Source: Dyadobacter sp. 50-39
Lineage (GTDB): Bacteria; Bacteroidota; Bacteroidia; Cytophagales; Spirosomataceae
DNA: 64,000 nucleotides
Reading direction: 5' to 3'
Assembly: GCA_001898145.1 (NCBI GenBank)
Contig: MKSR01000024.1
Span: 78,497-142,496 of the forward strand
This document shows positions 53,007 to 61,484 of the stretch, one piece after another (position 1 is the first letter of the stretch; the number at the start of each line of letters is the position of its first letter). The notes under the pieces are model-generated. The model saw nothing but the letters and a program-made list of their open reading frames with translations. It searched no databases and was not told the DNA's origin. The position numbers were made by a program, and so were the translations under genes.

Positions 53007-53981
53007 ATGAAACGAATTGGAGTTTTTACCTCAGGAGGAGATGCCCCTGGTATGAACGCCTGCATCCGGGCGGTAGTACGCGGAGCATGCTACCATGGTA
53101 TTGAAGTATTTGGAATCAGAAGAGGATATAGCGGAATGATCGCCGGAGATGTCTACAAGATGGAATCTCAGTCGGTCAGCAATATAGTTCAAAGAGGAGG
53201 TACGATCCTCAAATCGGCAAGAAGCAAGGAATTTATGACCCCCGAAGGCCGCAAGAAGGCATATGACAACTTGCAGTCACTCGGAATAGAAGGACTCATC
53301 GCCATCGGCGGTAATGGTACTTTCACCGGCGCAATGATCTTTGGCAACGAATATGGCATTCCTACCGTAGGTGCTCCTGGAACGATCGACAACGACTTGT
53401 ACGGAACCGACTACACCATCGGGTTCGACACGGCGGTGAATACTGCACTGGACGCGATCGACCGTATCCGCGACACCGCCAGCTCTCACGACCGTATCTT
53501 CTTCATCGAAGTAATGGGCCGCGACTCGGGTTACATTGCCATCCAGTCGGGTATTGCCGGCGGTGCGGAACTGGTGATGGTGCCCGAAGTACTAACCCCG
53601 ATTTCTCAGGTCGTGGAAACCCTTAAACAGGGATGGAGCCGTTCGAAATCATCTTCCATCATCATTGTAGCGGAAGGCGACGAAGAGGGCAGTGCGCAGG
53701 AAGTTGCAGATAAGATCAAGGTTCAGGTGGACGAAAACGCGGATATCCGTGTAACCACACTCGGCCACACCCAACGCGGAGGAACACCGTCTGCATACGA
53801 CCGCATCCTGGCAAGCCGCCTGGGATTGGGCGCATTGGAAGGCCTTATCGCAGGACAAAAGAACGTAATGGCCGGTATCATCAACAACGAGTTGGTTTAC
53901 ACACCTTTTGAAGACACGATCAGACTTCCGAAGCCTATCAACGAAGATTTGTTGAGAATGGTGAAGATCCTGAGTGTATAA
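53007..53981 (+). CDS. pfkA: 6-phosphofructokinase
   Basis: Phosphorylates fructose 6-phosphate to fructose 1,6-bisphosphate in glycolysis. 324 residues, the size of bacterial ATP-PFK. Motifs: FTSGGDAPGMNA, RRGYSGMI, APGTIDNDLYGTDYTIGFDTA (catalytic TIDND), VMGRDSGYIA and LGHTQRGGTPSAYDR. Glycine follows in GGNG where ATP enzymes have glycine and pyrophosphate enzymes aspartate, supporting ATP use. The preceding residue is Asn instead of the Asp of E. coli PfkA (GGDG). Own promoter; convergent with the YdcF gene, 12 bases apart. Confidence 0.97.
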   Translation: MKRIGVFTSGGDAPGMNACIRAVVRGACYHGIEVFGIRRGYSGMIAGDVYKMESQSVSNIVQRGGTILKSARSKEFMTPEGRKKAYDNLQSLGIEGLIAIGGNGTFTGAMIFGNEYGIPTVGAPGTIDNDLYGTDYTIGFDTAVNTALDAIDRIRDTASSHDRIFFIEVMGRDSGYIAIQSGIAGGAELVMVPEVLTPISQVVETLKQGWSRSKSSSIIIVAEGDEEGSAQEVADKIKVQVDENADIRVTTLGHTQRGGTPSAYDRILASRLGLGALEGLIAGQKNVMAGIINNELVYTPFEDTIRLPKPINEDLLRMVKILSV

Positions 53982-53993
53982 TCCAGGCAACGT

Positions 53994-54764
53994 TTAGCAG
54001 TAACCCACTGCCTTGTAGGCAACATAGCCTACAATCTCATGCCACAGGAGGCAAAAGGATGCGAAGGCATCCGGGTCCGGTATCAGTTTTTGAATGACAA
54101 ACCGGTTATAACCCCCACGAAAGTCGGCCGGGAATGGGTCTGTTTTGATTCCCGCTTTTTCGAAACACCCGGCCGACCGGCGCATGTGATATGCGGAGGT
54201 GATCAGCAGGTATTTCCCGCCCGGAAACATGCTTTTCAGTATCTGTGCCGAGAAGACGGCATTCTCCCGTGTGTTTCGTGCCCTTTCTTCGAATAAGATA
54301 TCCCTGGCCGGCACTCCCCAGCTGACCAGCAGCGAAGCGGCTTCCCGCGTCTCACCGCGTTTTCTGGCCATCTGCATTTCCCCACTCGTTCCGGTGATCA
54401 ATATTTTGCGGATCTTCCCGTGCTTGTAGAGCAGATAGGTTTGCAGGATCCGGTCGCCCTGGTTACCCATCAATGGATGGTCCTGCCTTGGAGTGCTGGT
54501 GGTAATAAGCCCACCCGAAAGCATAATTCCTACATCATAAGTCCCCCTTACTTCCGACAGGTTGATGAATTTGTGTTCCCACGCATTGAGCGCCTTCATC
54601 ACCAGGTACCAGTTGGATGCCAGGAATAACAGTACTACCACCGACCCCACCGCCAGCTTACGTCTCCGGTCGCTTTTAGTGAAAAAAGCATAGATAAGTA
54701 TGAAAAACACAATGCTCAACGGCATTATGATAAAGTCGATCGCTTTGGATAGAAAATAAAACAT
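53994..54764 (-). CDS. YdcF/ElyC-like DUF218 membrane protein
   Basis: Inner-membrane protein of 256 residues, two N-terminal transmembrane helices (about 10-28 and 36-54) and a periplasmic DUF218 domain (YDVGIMLSGGL, ITGTSGEMQMARKRGETREA, ERARNTRENAVFS, ITSAYHMRRS). DUF218 proteins such as ElyC act in envelope integrity or O-antigen/ECA precursor steps. Divergent from the TlpA-like gene with a 9-bp inverted repeat in the shared gap. Confidence 0.92.
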   Translation of the reverse strand: MFYFLSKAIDFIIMPLSIVFFILIYAFFTKSDRRRKLAVGSVVVLLFLASNWYLVMKALNAWEHKFINLSEVRGTYDVGIMLSGGLITTSTPRQDHPLMGNQGDRILQTYLLYKHGKIRKILITGTSGEMQMARKRGETREAASLLVSWGVPARDILFEERARNTRENAVFSAQILKSMFPGGKYLLITSAYHMRRSAGCFEKAGIKTDPFPADFRGGYNRFVIQKLIPDPDAFASFCLLWHEIVGYVAYKAVGYC

Positions 54765-54792
54765 TTGAATAACAACCCTGCTGATGTTAGCG

Positions 54793-54821
54793 TTTTGAAG
54801 TTAATTTTACAGACTTCAAAA
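54793..54821. promoter_or_regulatory. Perfect 9-bp inverted repeat in the YdcF/TlpA divergent promoter region
   Basis: TTTTGAAGT (54793-54801) and ACTTCAAAA (54813-54821) with an 11-nt spacer. The position, between two divergent starts, suits an operator, but no cognate regulator is visible nearby. Confidence 0.35.
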
Positions 54822-54869
54822 TTTGAAATAATCCAATAAACAGCTTTAAAGCAAACTTTCCATAGCCTG

Positions 54870-56276
54870 ATGAGAGATTATACCCGCACATACCTATTAT
54901 CAGTACTGGCCGTCTTCGCCTTTTTTTCCTCCGCCTACTCCCAGGCTTATCGCATTGAGGCAACGATCAGGGGAATGGCCGACTCGTCGTTCGTCATCGG
55001 GCATTACAACCGGAATGCTTCGCAGTTTGTACCCAAAGACACTGCCAAGGCCGATGCAAACGGGAAAGTCGTTTTCGAAGGGAAAACGCCACTGCCCGGC
55101 GGCTTGTATGTGATTCTCCTCCCAGGAAACCAGAAAATGATCGAGCTGATCTATTCCGGCAAGGAAAATAACATCTCACTTGAAGCCGACACCGCCGACG
55201 TCAATACTTCCATTAAAATAACCAACTCCAAAGAAAACGAGCTTTTCTATGGTTATCGTAAAGAATTAGCCAAAGGCAGCAAGGAAATCGAAGCGCTGAG
55301 CAAACAGTCGACACCCGACGCGCAGGCGCGTATCCGGGCCATCCAGGACGGGTTTGGCACTTACCGCAAGAAACTGCTTTCCGAGAATGGGGGAAGTTTC
55401 ACCTCTCAGCTGCTCAGAATGTCGGCCGACCCGGAAATACCTGCGGCACCGAAGTTAGCCAACGGCAAGACCGATTCGATGTGGGTCTTCAACTATTACA
55501 AGACGCATTACTGGGACGCATTCGACTTCTCGGATCCCCGCATTGTCAATACCCCGTTTTACGAACCCAAATTGGAACGGTACCTGAAAAATCTGGTGGT
55601 TCAGACACCCGATTCTATCATCAAGGACGCGGATCTGATGGTGAAAAAAGTGTCGCCCAATCAAGACCTAAAATCCTGGACGGTGTATTACATTACTAAT
55701 CAGTATGAAAACCCGAAAACAGTAGGTACCGAAGCTGTCTGGGTGTATATGGCCAACAAATATTATCTCTCCGGTGAAATGGGCGTTTCCGACGAGGTTA
55801 AAAAGCGCATTGCCGACAAGGTAGCCACGATGAAAGACCTCCTGGTGAACAAGACTTTTCCGCCGTTGACGTTGACAGATCCGGCCGGCAAGAAAGTAAG
55901 CGTGCAAGCCATCGACGCTAATTATACCGTGCTTTTCTTCTACGCGCCCACCTGCGGACACTGCAAGGAAGCTTCCCCGGTCCTGAAAGCATTTTACGAC
56001 AAGAACAAAGCGAACGGCATCAAGGTGATGGCCATTTCAACCGAGCATAATATCGAGGAATGGAAGGCATTTGTGAAGACCTACCATTTGGAAGAACTGA
56101 TCAATGGCTACGATGCCCTGAACCAGATCGACTTCAACCGTAAATTCGACGTGGTAACGACGCCTACGATCTACATTCTGGATAAAAACAAGAAGATCAT
56201 CGCCCGCAAAATGCCGGTAGAGCAACTCGACGACTTTTTGAACTACTACCAAAACAAAATGGCCAGAAAACTCTGA
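54870..56276 (+). CDS. Periplasmic TlpA-like thioredoxin-fold protein with DUF4369-type N-terminal domain
   Basis: Exported thiol-disulfide protein of 468 residues. Signal peptide SVLAVFAFFSSAYS; N-terminal beta domain (about 28-130) of the DUF4369 type; a helical middle region; and a C-terminal TlpA/AhpC-TSA thioredoxin domain (about 325-465) with redox motif FFYAPTCGHCKEAS and the cis-proline in VVTTPTIYIL. The CGHC pair matches PDI-like oxidising or reducing partners. Likely envelope disulfide exchange in Bacteroidota. ATG at 54870. Confidence 0.92.
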   Translation: MRDYTRTYLLSVLAVFAFFSSAYSQAYRIEATIRGMADSSFVIGHYNRNASQFVPKDTAKADANGKVVFEGKTPLPGGLYVILLPGNQKMIELIYSGKENNISLEADTADVNTSIKITNSKENELFYGYRKELAKGSKEIEALSKQSTPDAQARIRAIQDGFGTYRKKLLSENGGSFTSQLLRMSADPEIPAAPKLANGKTDSMWVFNYYKTHYWDAFDFSDPRIVNTPFYEPKLERYLKNLVVQTPDSIIKDADLMVKKVSPNQDLKSWTVYYITNQYENPKTVGTEAVWVYMANKYYLSGEMGVSDEVKKRIADKVATMKDLLVNKTFPPLTLTDPAGKKVSVQAIDANYTVLFFYAPTCGHCKEASPVLKAFYDKNKANGIKVMAISTEHNIEEWKAFVKTYHLEELINGYDALNQIDFNRKFDVVTTPTIYILDKNKKIIARKMPVEQLDDFLNYYQNKMARKL

Positions 56277-56311
56277 CCATTTCGCTACCAGCTGTATTAA
56301 AATTCTCTTTT

Positions 56312-57415
56312 TTAAAGAAATGCTACGCAAATGGGCAGCTTCACGGCAATGCTTTCGTGCTTGAACGTGAATTTGCCCGTTTCTGCGTCCACGTGGTACA
56401 CGACTAGATTGTCCGATGCCTGGTTCGCGACGATCAGGTATTTGCCTGTGGGGTCAATGTTGAAATCGCGGGGAGTAGCGATCGATTTCGTCTGCTGATC
56501 GACCATTTCCAACTCACCATTACCCAGTATTTTGAATGCGGTAATGGAATTGTGCCCACGGTTTGAAACATACACGTACTTCCCATTGGGATGTAAGTGG
56601 ATCGCCGCACTGGTGTTGGTCGGGCCTGAATAGTCCGCAGGGATGGTCGGATACGTCTTAATGCCCTTGATTACCCCTTTTTTATCGATTGAGCAAGCCG
56701 TTACGGTCGCGTCGAGCTCGTTGAGCAGAAACAGCCGCTTTCCTGCGGGGTGAATGACCAAATGGCGTGGGCCGGCTCCGGCTTTGCCTGAGAAGAACGG
56801 CTGAGCTGCATTTGGTATCAATTTACCGGCATCGGCATCGACGCTGTAATTCATGATTTTATCGCTGCCAAGATCCGTCACATACACATATTTGCCATCC
56901 GGGCCTGCCGTCGCGAAATGCGCGTGTGCTTTCTCCTGCCGCTTCGAATTAGGCCCGCTCCCGGTGTATTGCTCTTTGTAAACCGGTGCGCTCAGTTTTC
57001 CCTCGGTTCCGATGTTGTATGCAGAAAAACTTCCTCCGCCGTAGTTGGACACGAAGGCCATTTTACCGGTAGGGTGTACCGAAACGTGGCAGGGGCCCAT
57101 GCCCTCCGAAGGTTCGCTGTTCAGGAATGTCAGTTTACGGTCGGCACCGATCGCATAGGCCGACACTTTATTATCCGACCCGATCGCGTACAGATTCCGC
57201 TTGTCGGGTGAAATGGCCACATAGCCCGGTGCGACGGATTTGTTGATCGTGTCGATCAGCGTGATCTGGCCTGAAGAGAGGTTCAACTCACAGCGGGTAA
57301 TGGACGAATTGGCCCCTTTATCCTGCGTACCGACGTAAAAAGTAATGTTCCTGTCCTGTGCGAAGGCCTTTAAACCCGCCGAAAGCAATGCAATGGATAA
57401 CAGCAGTTTTTTCAT
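56312..57415 (-). CDS. Secreted lactonase-family (YbhE-like) seven-bladed beta-propeller
   Basis: A 367-residue lactonase-family protein (PF10282). The signal peptide LLLSIALLSAGLKAFA sends it to the periplasm, so a role as cytosolic 6-phosphogluconolactonase is unlikely even though the fold is the same. Typical blades: YVGTQDKGANSSI, GPCHVSVHPTGKMAFVSNYGGGS, GPRHLVIHPAGKRLFLLNEL, TPRDFNIDPTGKYLIVANQ. Convergent with the TlpA-like gene and separated from copA by 166 bases. The substrate may be an extracellular lactone or it may be a binding propeller. Confidence 0.9.
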   Translation of the reverse strand: MKKLLLSIALLSAGLKAFAQDRNITFYVGTQDKGANSSITRCELNLSSGQITLIDTINKSVAPGYVAISPDKRNLYAIGSDNKVSAYAIGADRKLTFLNSEPSEGMGPCHVSVHPTGKMAFVSNYGGGSFSAYNIGTEGKLSAPVYKEQYTGSGPNSKRQEKAHAHFATAGPDGKYVYVTDLGSDKIMNYSVDADAGKLIPNAAQPFFSGKAGAGPRHLVIHPAGKRLFLLNELDATVTACSIDKKGVIKGIKTYPTIPADYSGPTNTSAAIHLHPNGKYVYVSNRGHNSITAFKILGNGELEMVDQQTKSIATPRDFNIDPTGKYLIVANQASDNLVVYHVDAETGKFTFKHESIAVKLPICVAFL

Positions 57416-57553
57416 TGTTTGTATTTTAGATAAATCCCCTCAATGCTTGGGAAAGGGAGGCAAAAGGCTTTTTTACCTGGCAGGGCAGCCTGTTTCTGCG
57501 AATCTTGCAAGCCGCAGCCAGAATTGTGTAATGCGGCCGGCGGAGCTGGATTT

Positions 57554-57561
57554 TATTTTTG
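57554..57561 (+). promoter_or_regulatory. Bacteroidetes -7 box (TATTTTTG) upstream of copA
   Basis: Exact TAnnTTTG match 20 bases before the ATG at 57582. No standard -33 element; a metal-dependent activator could compensate, which is speculation. Confidence 0.5.
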
Positions 57562-57581
57562 TATACCAATTCTGAAAGACT

Positions 57582-59810
57582 ATGGATACGATGACAGATA
57601 TAAAAAAAGCAACACTCCCGGTCACCGGCATGTCGTGCGCCGCGTGTGCGGTGAGTGTGGAATCGATGTTGAGCCATACAAAAGGGATCACGAGCGCTGC
57701 GGTGAATTACGCCAACCAATCGGTGGCAGTATCCTACGACCCCGACCTGGTCGACATCCCCGAAATGGACCGGGTATTGCAAAGCATAGGCTACGGACTT
57801 ATCATCGAAGAAAATGAGGAAGATGCCATCGCCGAGCAGGAGAAAATCCAACAGGAGCATTACCAGAACCTGAAAAACAAGGCCACTTACACCGGTATAC
57901 TCACGGCGCCGGTCGTGGTGCTCGGCATGTTCCTGATGGATTGGAATTACGCCAATTACATTATGATGGCACTTACAGTCCCGGTACTGTTCATCTTCGG
58001 GCGCGACTTCTTTGTAAATGCCTGGAAGCAGGCGCAGCACGGCAAGGCGAATATGGACACGCTCGTGGCGCTCAGTACTGGCGTTGCCTTTCTTTTCAGC
58101 ACATTCAACACATTTTTCCCGCAATTCTGGCACGCACGCGGGCTGCATGCCCACGTGTATTTCGAAGCTGCGGCCGTGATCATCTTCTTCATTTTGCTGG
58201 GCAAACTCATGGAAGAACGCGCCAAGTCGAATACTTCCGATGCATTGAAGAAACTGATCGGTTTGCAGCCCAAAACGGTACGCGTGCACCGCGATGGTGC
58301 CGAAATGGAAATCCCTGCCCGCGAAGTGACCCTTGGGGACGAAGTGATTATCCGTTCCGGTGAAAAAATCCCCGTCGATGGCAAAGTGGCCAGCGGCAGC
58401 TCGTTCGTGGACGAAAGCCTCATGACCGGCGAGCCCATCCCGGCAGAAAAGAAACCCGGCGACCGTGTATTTGCCGGAACGGTCAACCAGACCGGCAGCT
58501 TCACCTTTATCGCCGAAAAAGTGGGGAAGCAGACAGTGCTGGCCCAGATCATCAAGACCGTGCAGGCTGCGCAAGGCAGCAAAGCGCCCGTACAGCGCCT
58601 TGCCGACCGGATCGCCGGCATATTCGTGCCGGTAGTGATCGGCATTGCCATTCTTACATTCGCCGCATGGATGCTGCTGGGGGGCGAAAATGCCATTACC
58701 CATGCCATGCTTGCGGCTGTGTCGGTGCTTGTTATCGCCTGTCCCTGTGCGCTCGGACTTGCGACGCCCACGGCCATGATGGTCGGGGTCGGCAAGGGCG
58801 CTGAAAACAATATCCTGATCCGCGACGCTGAAAGCCTGGAAAAGGCCTACCAGGTTGACGCCGTGATACTCGACAAAACCGGCACACTTACCGAAGGCCA
58901 TCCGCAGGTGACCGACTGGCAATGGATCAATGCGACCGGCGGCGGAGATCACCATATGGCAGCAATCAAAGTACTTGAAGCTCGCTCGGAGCACCCGCTT
59001 GCGCAGGCCATTGTGCAGTACATTGACACCGATGCAAAAGTGGAGGTATCGGATTTTCAATCGGTAACCGGCAGTGGTATACGCGGCATTGTAAATGGCC
59101 GACAATACATCATCGGCACATTCAAATACCTTCAAAGAGAACATATCCGCATCGCCGCCGAGCTGCAACCGGCCTATGAAGTGCTGACTGCCCAGGCCAA
59201 AACTGTCGTCGGTATCGCGATCGACGGACAGCATGCAGGGCTCGTTGCCATCGCCGACCAGCTCAAACCGACCTCCCGCGAGGCCGTCCAAAAACTGCAC
59301 GCACAAGGTATCGAGGTACATATGCTGACGGGTGACAACGCTCAAACGGCTGCGGTGGTTGCCTCACAAACCGGTATCGACAGTTATCAGGCCGAGGTAA
59401 AACCGGATGATAAGATGCAGTTTGTCAAAAAGTTACAGGCCGAAGGCAAGACGGTTGCCATGGTAGGCGACGGTATCAACGATTCGCAGGCCCTCGCACA
59501 GGCGGACGTGAGCGTAGCCATGGGCAAAGGCTCGGACATTGCTATGGACGTCGCGAAGATGACCCTCATTACCTCCGACCTCCTCGCATTGCCCAAGGCC
59601 CTGCAACTGTCCCGCAGAACCGTGGTGACGATCCGGCAGAATCTCTTCTGGGCATTTATTTACAATGTCATCGGCATACCCATCGCCGCCGGCATCCTCT
59701 ACCCCATCAACGGCTTCCTCCTCGACCCGATGATCGCCGGCGCAGCCATGGCCCTGAGTTCTGTTTCGGTGGTGATGAATAGTTTGAGGCTGAAAGGGGC
59801 CCGATTGTGA
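57582..59810 (+). CDS. copA: Copper-exporting P1B-type ATPase
   Basis: Pumps Cu+ out of the cytosol at the expense of ATP. 742 residues: one N-terminal metal-binding HMA domain with CAAC (Cys19, Cys22), transmembrane helices, the A-domain ([11 protein letters not shown]), the CPC ion-binding motif in [13 protein letters not shown], the phosphorylation site DKTGTLTEG and the hinge [10 protein letters not shown], with HP of the P1B group in SEHPLAQA. It is followed by a VapBC pair on the opposite strand, ending four bases away, and by further copper genes on the same strand. Confidence 0.97.
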   Translation: MDTMTDIKKATLPVTGMSCAACAVSVESMLSHTKGITSAAVNYANQSVAVSYDPDLVDIPEMDRVLQSIGYGLIIEENEEDAIAEQEKIQQEHYQNLKNKATYTGILTAPVVVLGMFLMDWNYANYIMMALTVPVLFIFGRDFFVNAWKQAQHGKANMDTLVALSTGVAFLFSTFNTFFPQFWHARGLHAHVYFEAAAVIIFFILLGKLMEERAKSNTSDALKKLIGLQPKTVRVHRDGAEMEIPAREVTLGDEVIIRSGEKIPVDGKVASGSSFVDESLMTGEPIPAEKKPGDRVFAGTVNQTGSFTFIAEKVGKQTVLAQIIKTVQAAQGSKAPVQRLADRIAGIFVPVVIGIAILTFAAWMLLGGENAITHAMLAAVSVLVIACPCALGLATPTAMMVGVGKGAENNILIRDAESLEKAYQVDAVILDKTGTLTEGHPQVTDWQWINATGGGDHHMAAIKVLEARSEHPLAQAIVQYIDTDAKVEVSDFQSVTGSGIRGIVNGRQYIIGTFKYLQREHIRIAAELQPAYEVLTAQAKTVVGIAIDGQHAGLVAIADQLKPTSREAVQKLHAQGIEVHMLTGDNAQTAAVVASQTGIDSYQAEVKPDDKMQFVKKLQAEGKTVAMVGDGINDSQALAQADVSVAMGKGSDIAMDVAKMTLITSDLLALPKALQLSRRTVVTIRQNLFWAFIYNVIGIPIAAGILYPINGFLLDPMIAGAAMALSSVSVVMNSLRLKGARL

Positions 59811-59813
59811 GAG

Positions 59814-60209
59814 CTACCAGACAATCCTCACAACGTCCTGGCATTTACCAAACTTTTCGTCTAATGTGATAATGTCAAGCCCTTCATGCAACGCAGCAGC
59901 TATGAGCATCCTGTCAAAAGGATCTCGATGCATTGCATGAAAGGTGACATCTTGATAGGCCACTATATGAGCATGACATATCGGTAGAATCTGAAAATCC
60001 TCCGAAATCGTCTGATCAATAAATTCCGCAAGCGGGCGGGCGATCTGTAATTTATTGAGAGCTATCTTGATCGCCATCTCAAAGAAGGTAATGTCCGAGA
60101 CGAAAATCTGATTTGCGGGGTCTGCTATTTCAGTTTCGGCATACTTTGACAGCTTTTGATCATCTTCCAGAAACCATAGCAATGTGTGTGTATCCATTAG
60201 GTATCTCAT
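59814..60209 (-). CDS. VapC-like PIN-domain toxin
   Basis: Probable ribonuclease toxin, 131 residues from ATG 60209 (a TTG at 60218 is possible and would overlap the antitoxin stop). PIN motifs: LMDTHTLLWF (Asp6), the SDITFFEM acidic residue, DPFDRMLIAAAL and IITLDEKF. Belongs to the type II PIN group with DPFDR. Cognate antitoxin directly upstream. It lies inside the copper locus on the opposite strand. Confidence 0.92.
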   Translation of the reverse strand: MRYLMDTHTLLWFLEDDQKLSKYAETEIADPANQIFVSDITFFEMAIKIALNKLQIARPLAEFIDQTISEDFQILPICHAHIVAYQDVTFHAMHRDPFDRMLIAAALHEGLDIITLDEKFGKCQDVVRIVW

Positions 60210-60214
60210 CCCGG

Positions 60215-60409
60215 TCAATCGTCCAACTCCAATGAGTCATTAAAATCATCTGACATCCATATTTCTCCTTTCATTGAACCCGGTTTACGTGCCTTCAAAG
60301 GCACCTTCGGTTCGTCCAAAACAGTTACCATCACCCTAGCCTGTGAGACGGGCAACAGTTCTTCGAGAATTACCCTGCCATCCTTATAAATACCTTTAAC
60401 TGTGCGCAT
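60215..60409 (-). CDS. Antitoxin of a PIN-domain toxin-antitoxin pair
   Basis: A 64-residue antitoxin. N-terminal beta strands KGIYKDGRVILEELLP resemble AF2212/DUF104-type antitoxins; the C-terminal GSMKGEIWMSDDFNDSLE is the kind of toxin-binding tail seen with PIN toxins. It sits directly upstream of the toxin on the same strand, as in most type II modules. DNA-binding family not certain. Confidence 0.85.
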   Translation of the reverse strand: MRTVKGIYKDGRVILEELLPVSQARVMVTVLDEPKVPLKARKPGSMKGEIWMSDDFNDSLELDD

Positions 60410-60644
60410 AATAGTCTAGTTTACTAAGTTGTAAGTTAATAAAAATGCCCCCGATCTTCAATGCATTTATTGTAATACGGACGATGCTTTCAATGGTAAC
60501 AGATTTGATCAACATTTTTTTCAACCCAAAAACTCTGCAACGCCATCCCACAATTCTGTAATATCCGGCAGCTGATTGCGTGCGATATTTGTAACACAAT
60601 TTAACACATAGCATACCCGCCGGGAGCGGGAGATTTTTATAACC

Positions 60645-60854
60645 ATGGAAACCTTGCAATTCAAAACCAATATCAAATGCGGCGGATGTGTCGCCACGGT
60701 TACCCCATTCCTGAATGGAGATGAAAATGTCGAAAACTGGACGGTCGACCTGGAAAGTGCGGATCGCATATTGAAAGTGGAGACCAGTCATTCGCCCGAA
60801 GAAATTCAGCAGCTGATCAAAAAGGCGGGATATGCAGCCGAAAAAATCGCCTGA
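60645..60854 (+). CDS. Heavy-metal-associated (HMA) domain protein, copper chaperone-like
   Basis: A 69-residue ferredoxin-like HMA protein. The metal site is IKCGGC (Cys12 and Cys15), with VTPFL and a VDLESADRILKVETSH middle region. It probably carries Cu+ to CopA or senses it. ATG at 60645; a small 5-bp hairpin with a T-run (60616-60637) lies just before it and might act as an attenuator. Separated from copA by the VapBC-like pair. Confidence 0.88.
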   Translation: METLQFKTNIKCGGCVATVTPFLNGDENVENWTVDLESADRILKVETSHSPEEIQQLIKKAGYAAEKIA

Positions 60855-60861
60855 TAATTAG

Positions 60862-60869
60862 TACTTTTG
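60862..60869 (+). promoter_or_regulatory. Bacteroidetes -7 box (TACTTTTG)
   Basis: Exact TAnnTTTG match between the HMA gene stop and the HYC_CC_PP gene ATG, 57 bases before the latter. It suggests a separate transcript. Confidence 0.4.
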
Positions 60870-60926
60870 GCCCGGAATGTGAATTTCGGGTCAATCCAAC
60901 AGCCCGGAACTTTTGACAACATCGAA

Positions 60927-61391
60927 ATGAAAAACAAACTGCATCGATCGATCACCCTCCTGATGGCCTTTCTGGTCCTGCTTAGCAGCACCGGATTTGT
61001 GCTGACGGAACGCCAGTGCGTGATGATGGGTGGCAAGACGATGCAGGTTGTTAAAAAATCCAGTGAAAATTCCTGTAAGCCCAAAACCGTTTCCGCATGC
61101 TGTGCCAAAAGTGCGGCGCTGAAAATGGCCAAAGGGACATTCTTCAAAAAAACAGCCTGCTGCAAGGAAAGCCAGAAGCTCGAAAAACTGAATGTGGCTT
61201 CGGTTGACTCGCAACTACACGCGAAACTGCTCAAATCGGTAGCCGCTGCGGTTACCTGGTCGGTCACACGCTACCAGTTTATCCGGGCCGAGTGGGTCAT
61301 CCAAGCCCAATCTATTTCCAACGACATATCTTTCTCGTCCCGGCTTCATGGGAGGAGTATGCTCATATTTATCCAGTCGTTCCTGATCTGA
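60927..61391 (+). CDS. HYC_CC_PP family cysteine-rich envelope protein
   Basis: Exported or membrane-linked protein of 154 residues from ATG 60927; the frame from 60867 is less protein-like. A hydrophobic segment (SITLLMAFLVLLSSTGF) precedes a cysteine-rich region with RQCVMMGG, SACCAK and TACCK, typical of the HYC_CC_PP family that accompanies copper TonB receptors and CopA in Bacteroidota. The vicinal CC pairs suggest Cu(I) binding in the envelope. Biochemical role not established. Confidence 0.85.
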   Translation: MKNKLHRSITLLMAFLVLLSSTGFVLTERQCVMMGGKTMQVVKKSSENSCKPKTVSACCAKSAALKMAKGTFFKKTACCKESQKLEKLNVASVDSQLHAKLLKSVAAAVTWSVTRYQFIRAEWVIQAQSISNDISFSSRLHGRSMLIFIQSFLI

Positions 61392-61484
61392 TATCATTGA
61401 ATAACAGCCATTTAATGCCAAACCGACCGCATTACGCCACAGGTTTCAGCAATAAATCTCTTATTCCAATGAATCCATGAAATC

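Noticed and set aside
57426-59345. A 639-codon open frame on the minus strand opposite copA.
   Set aside because: It is the antisense shadow of a gene rich in GC at codon position three; its product has no coherent domain, while the plus-strand protein is a textbook P1B ATPase.
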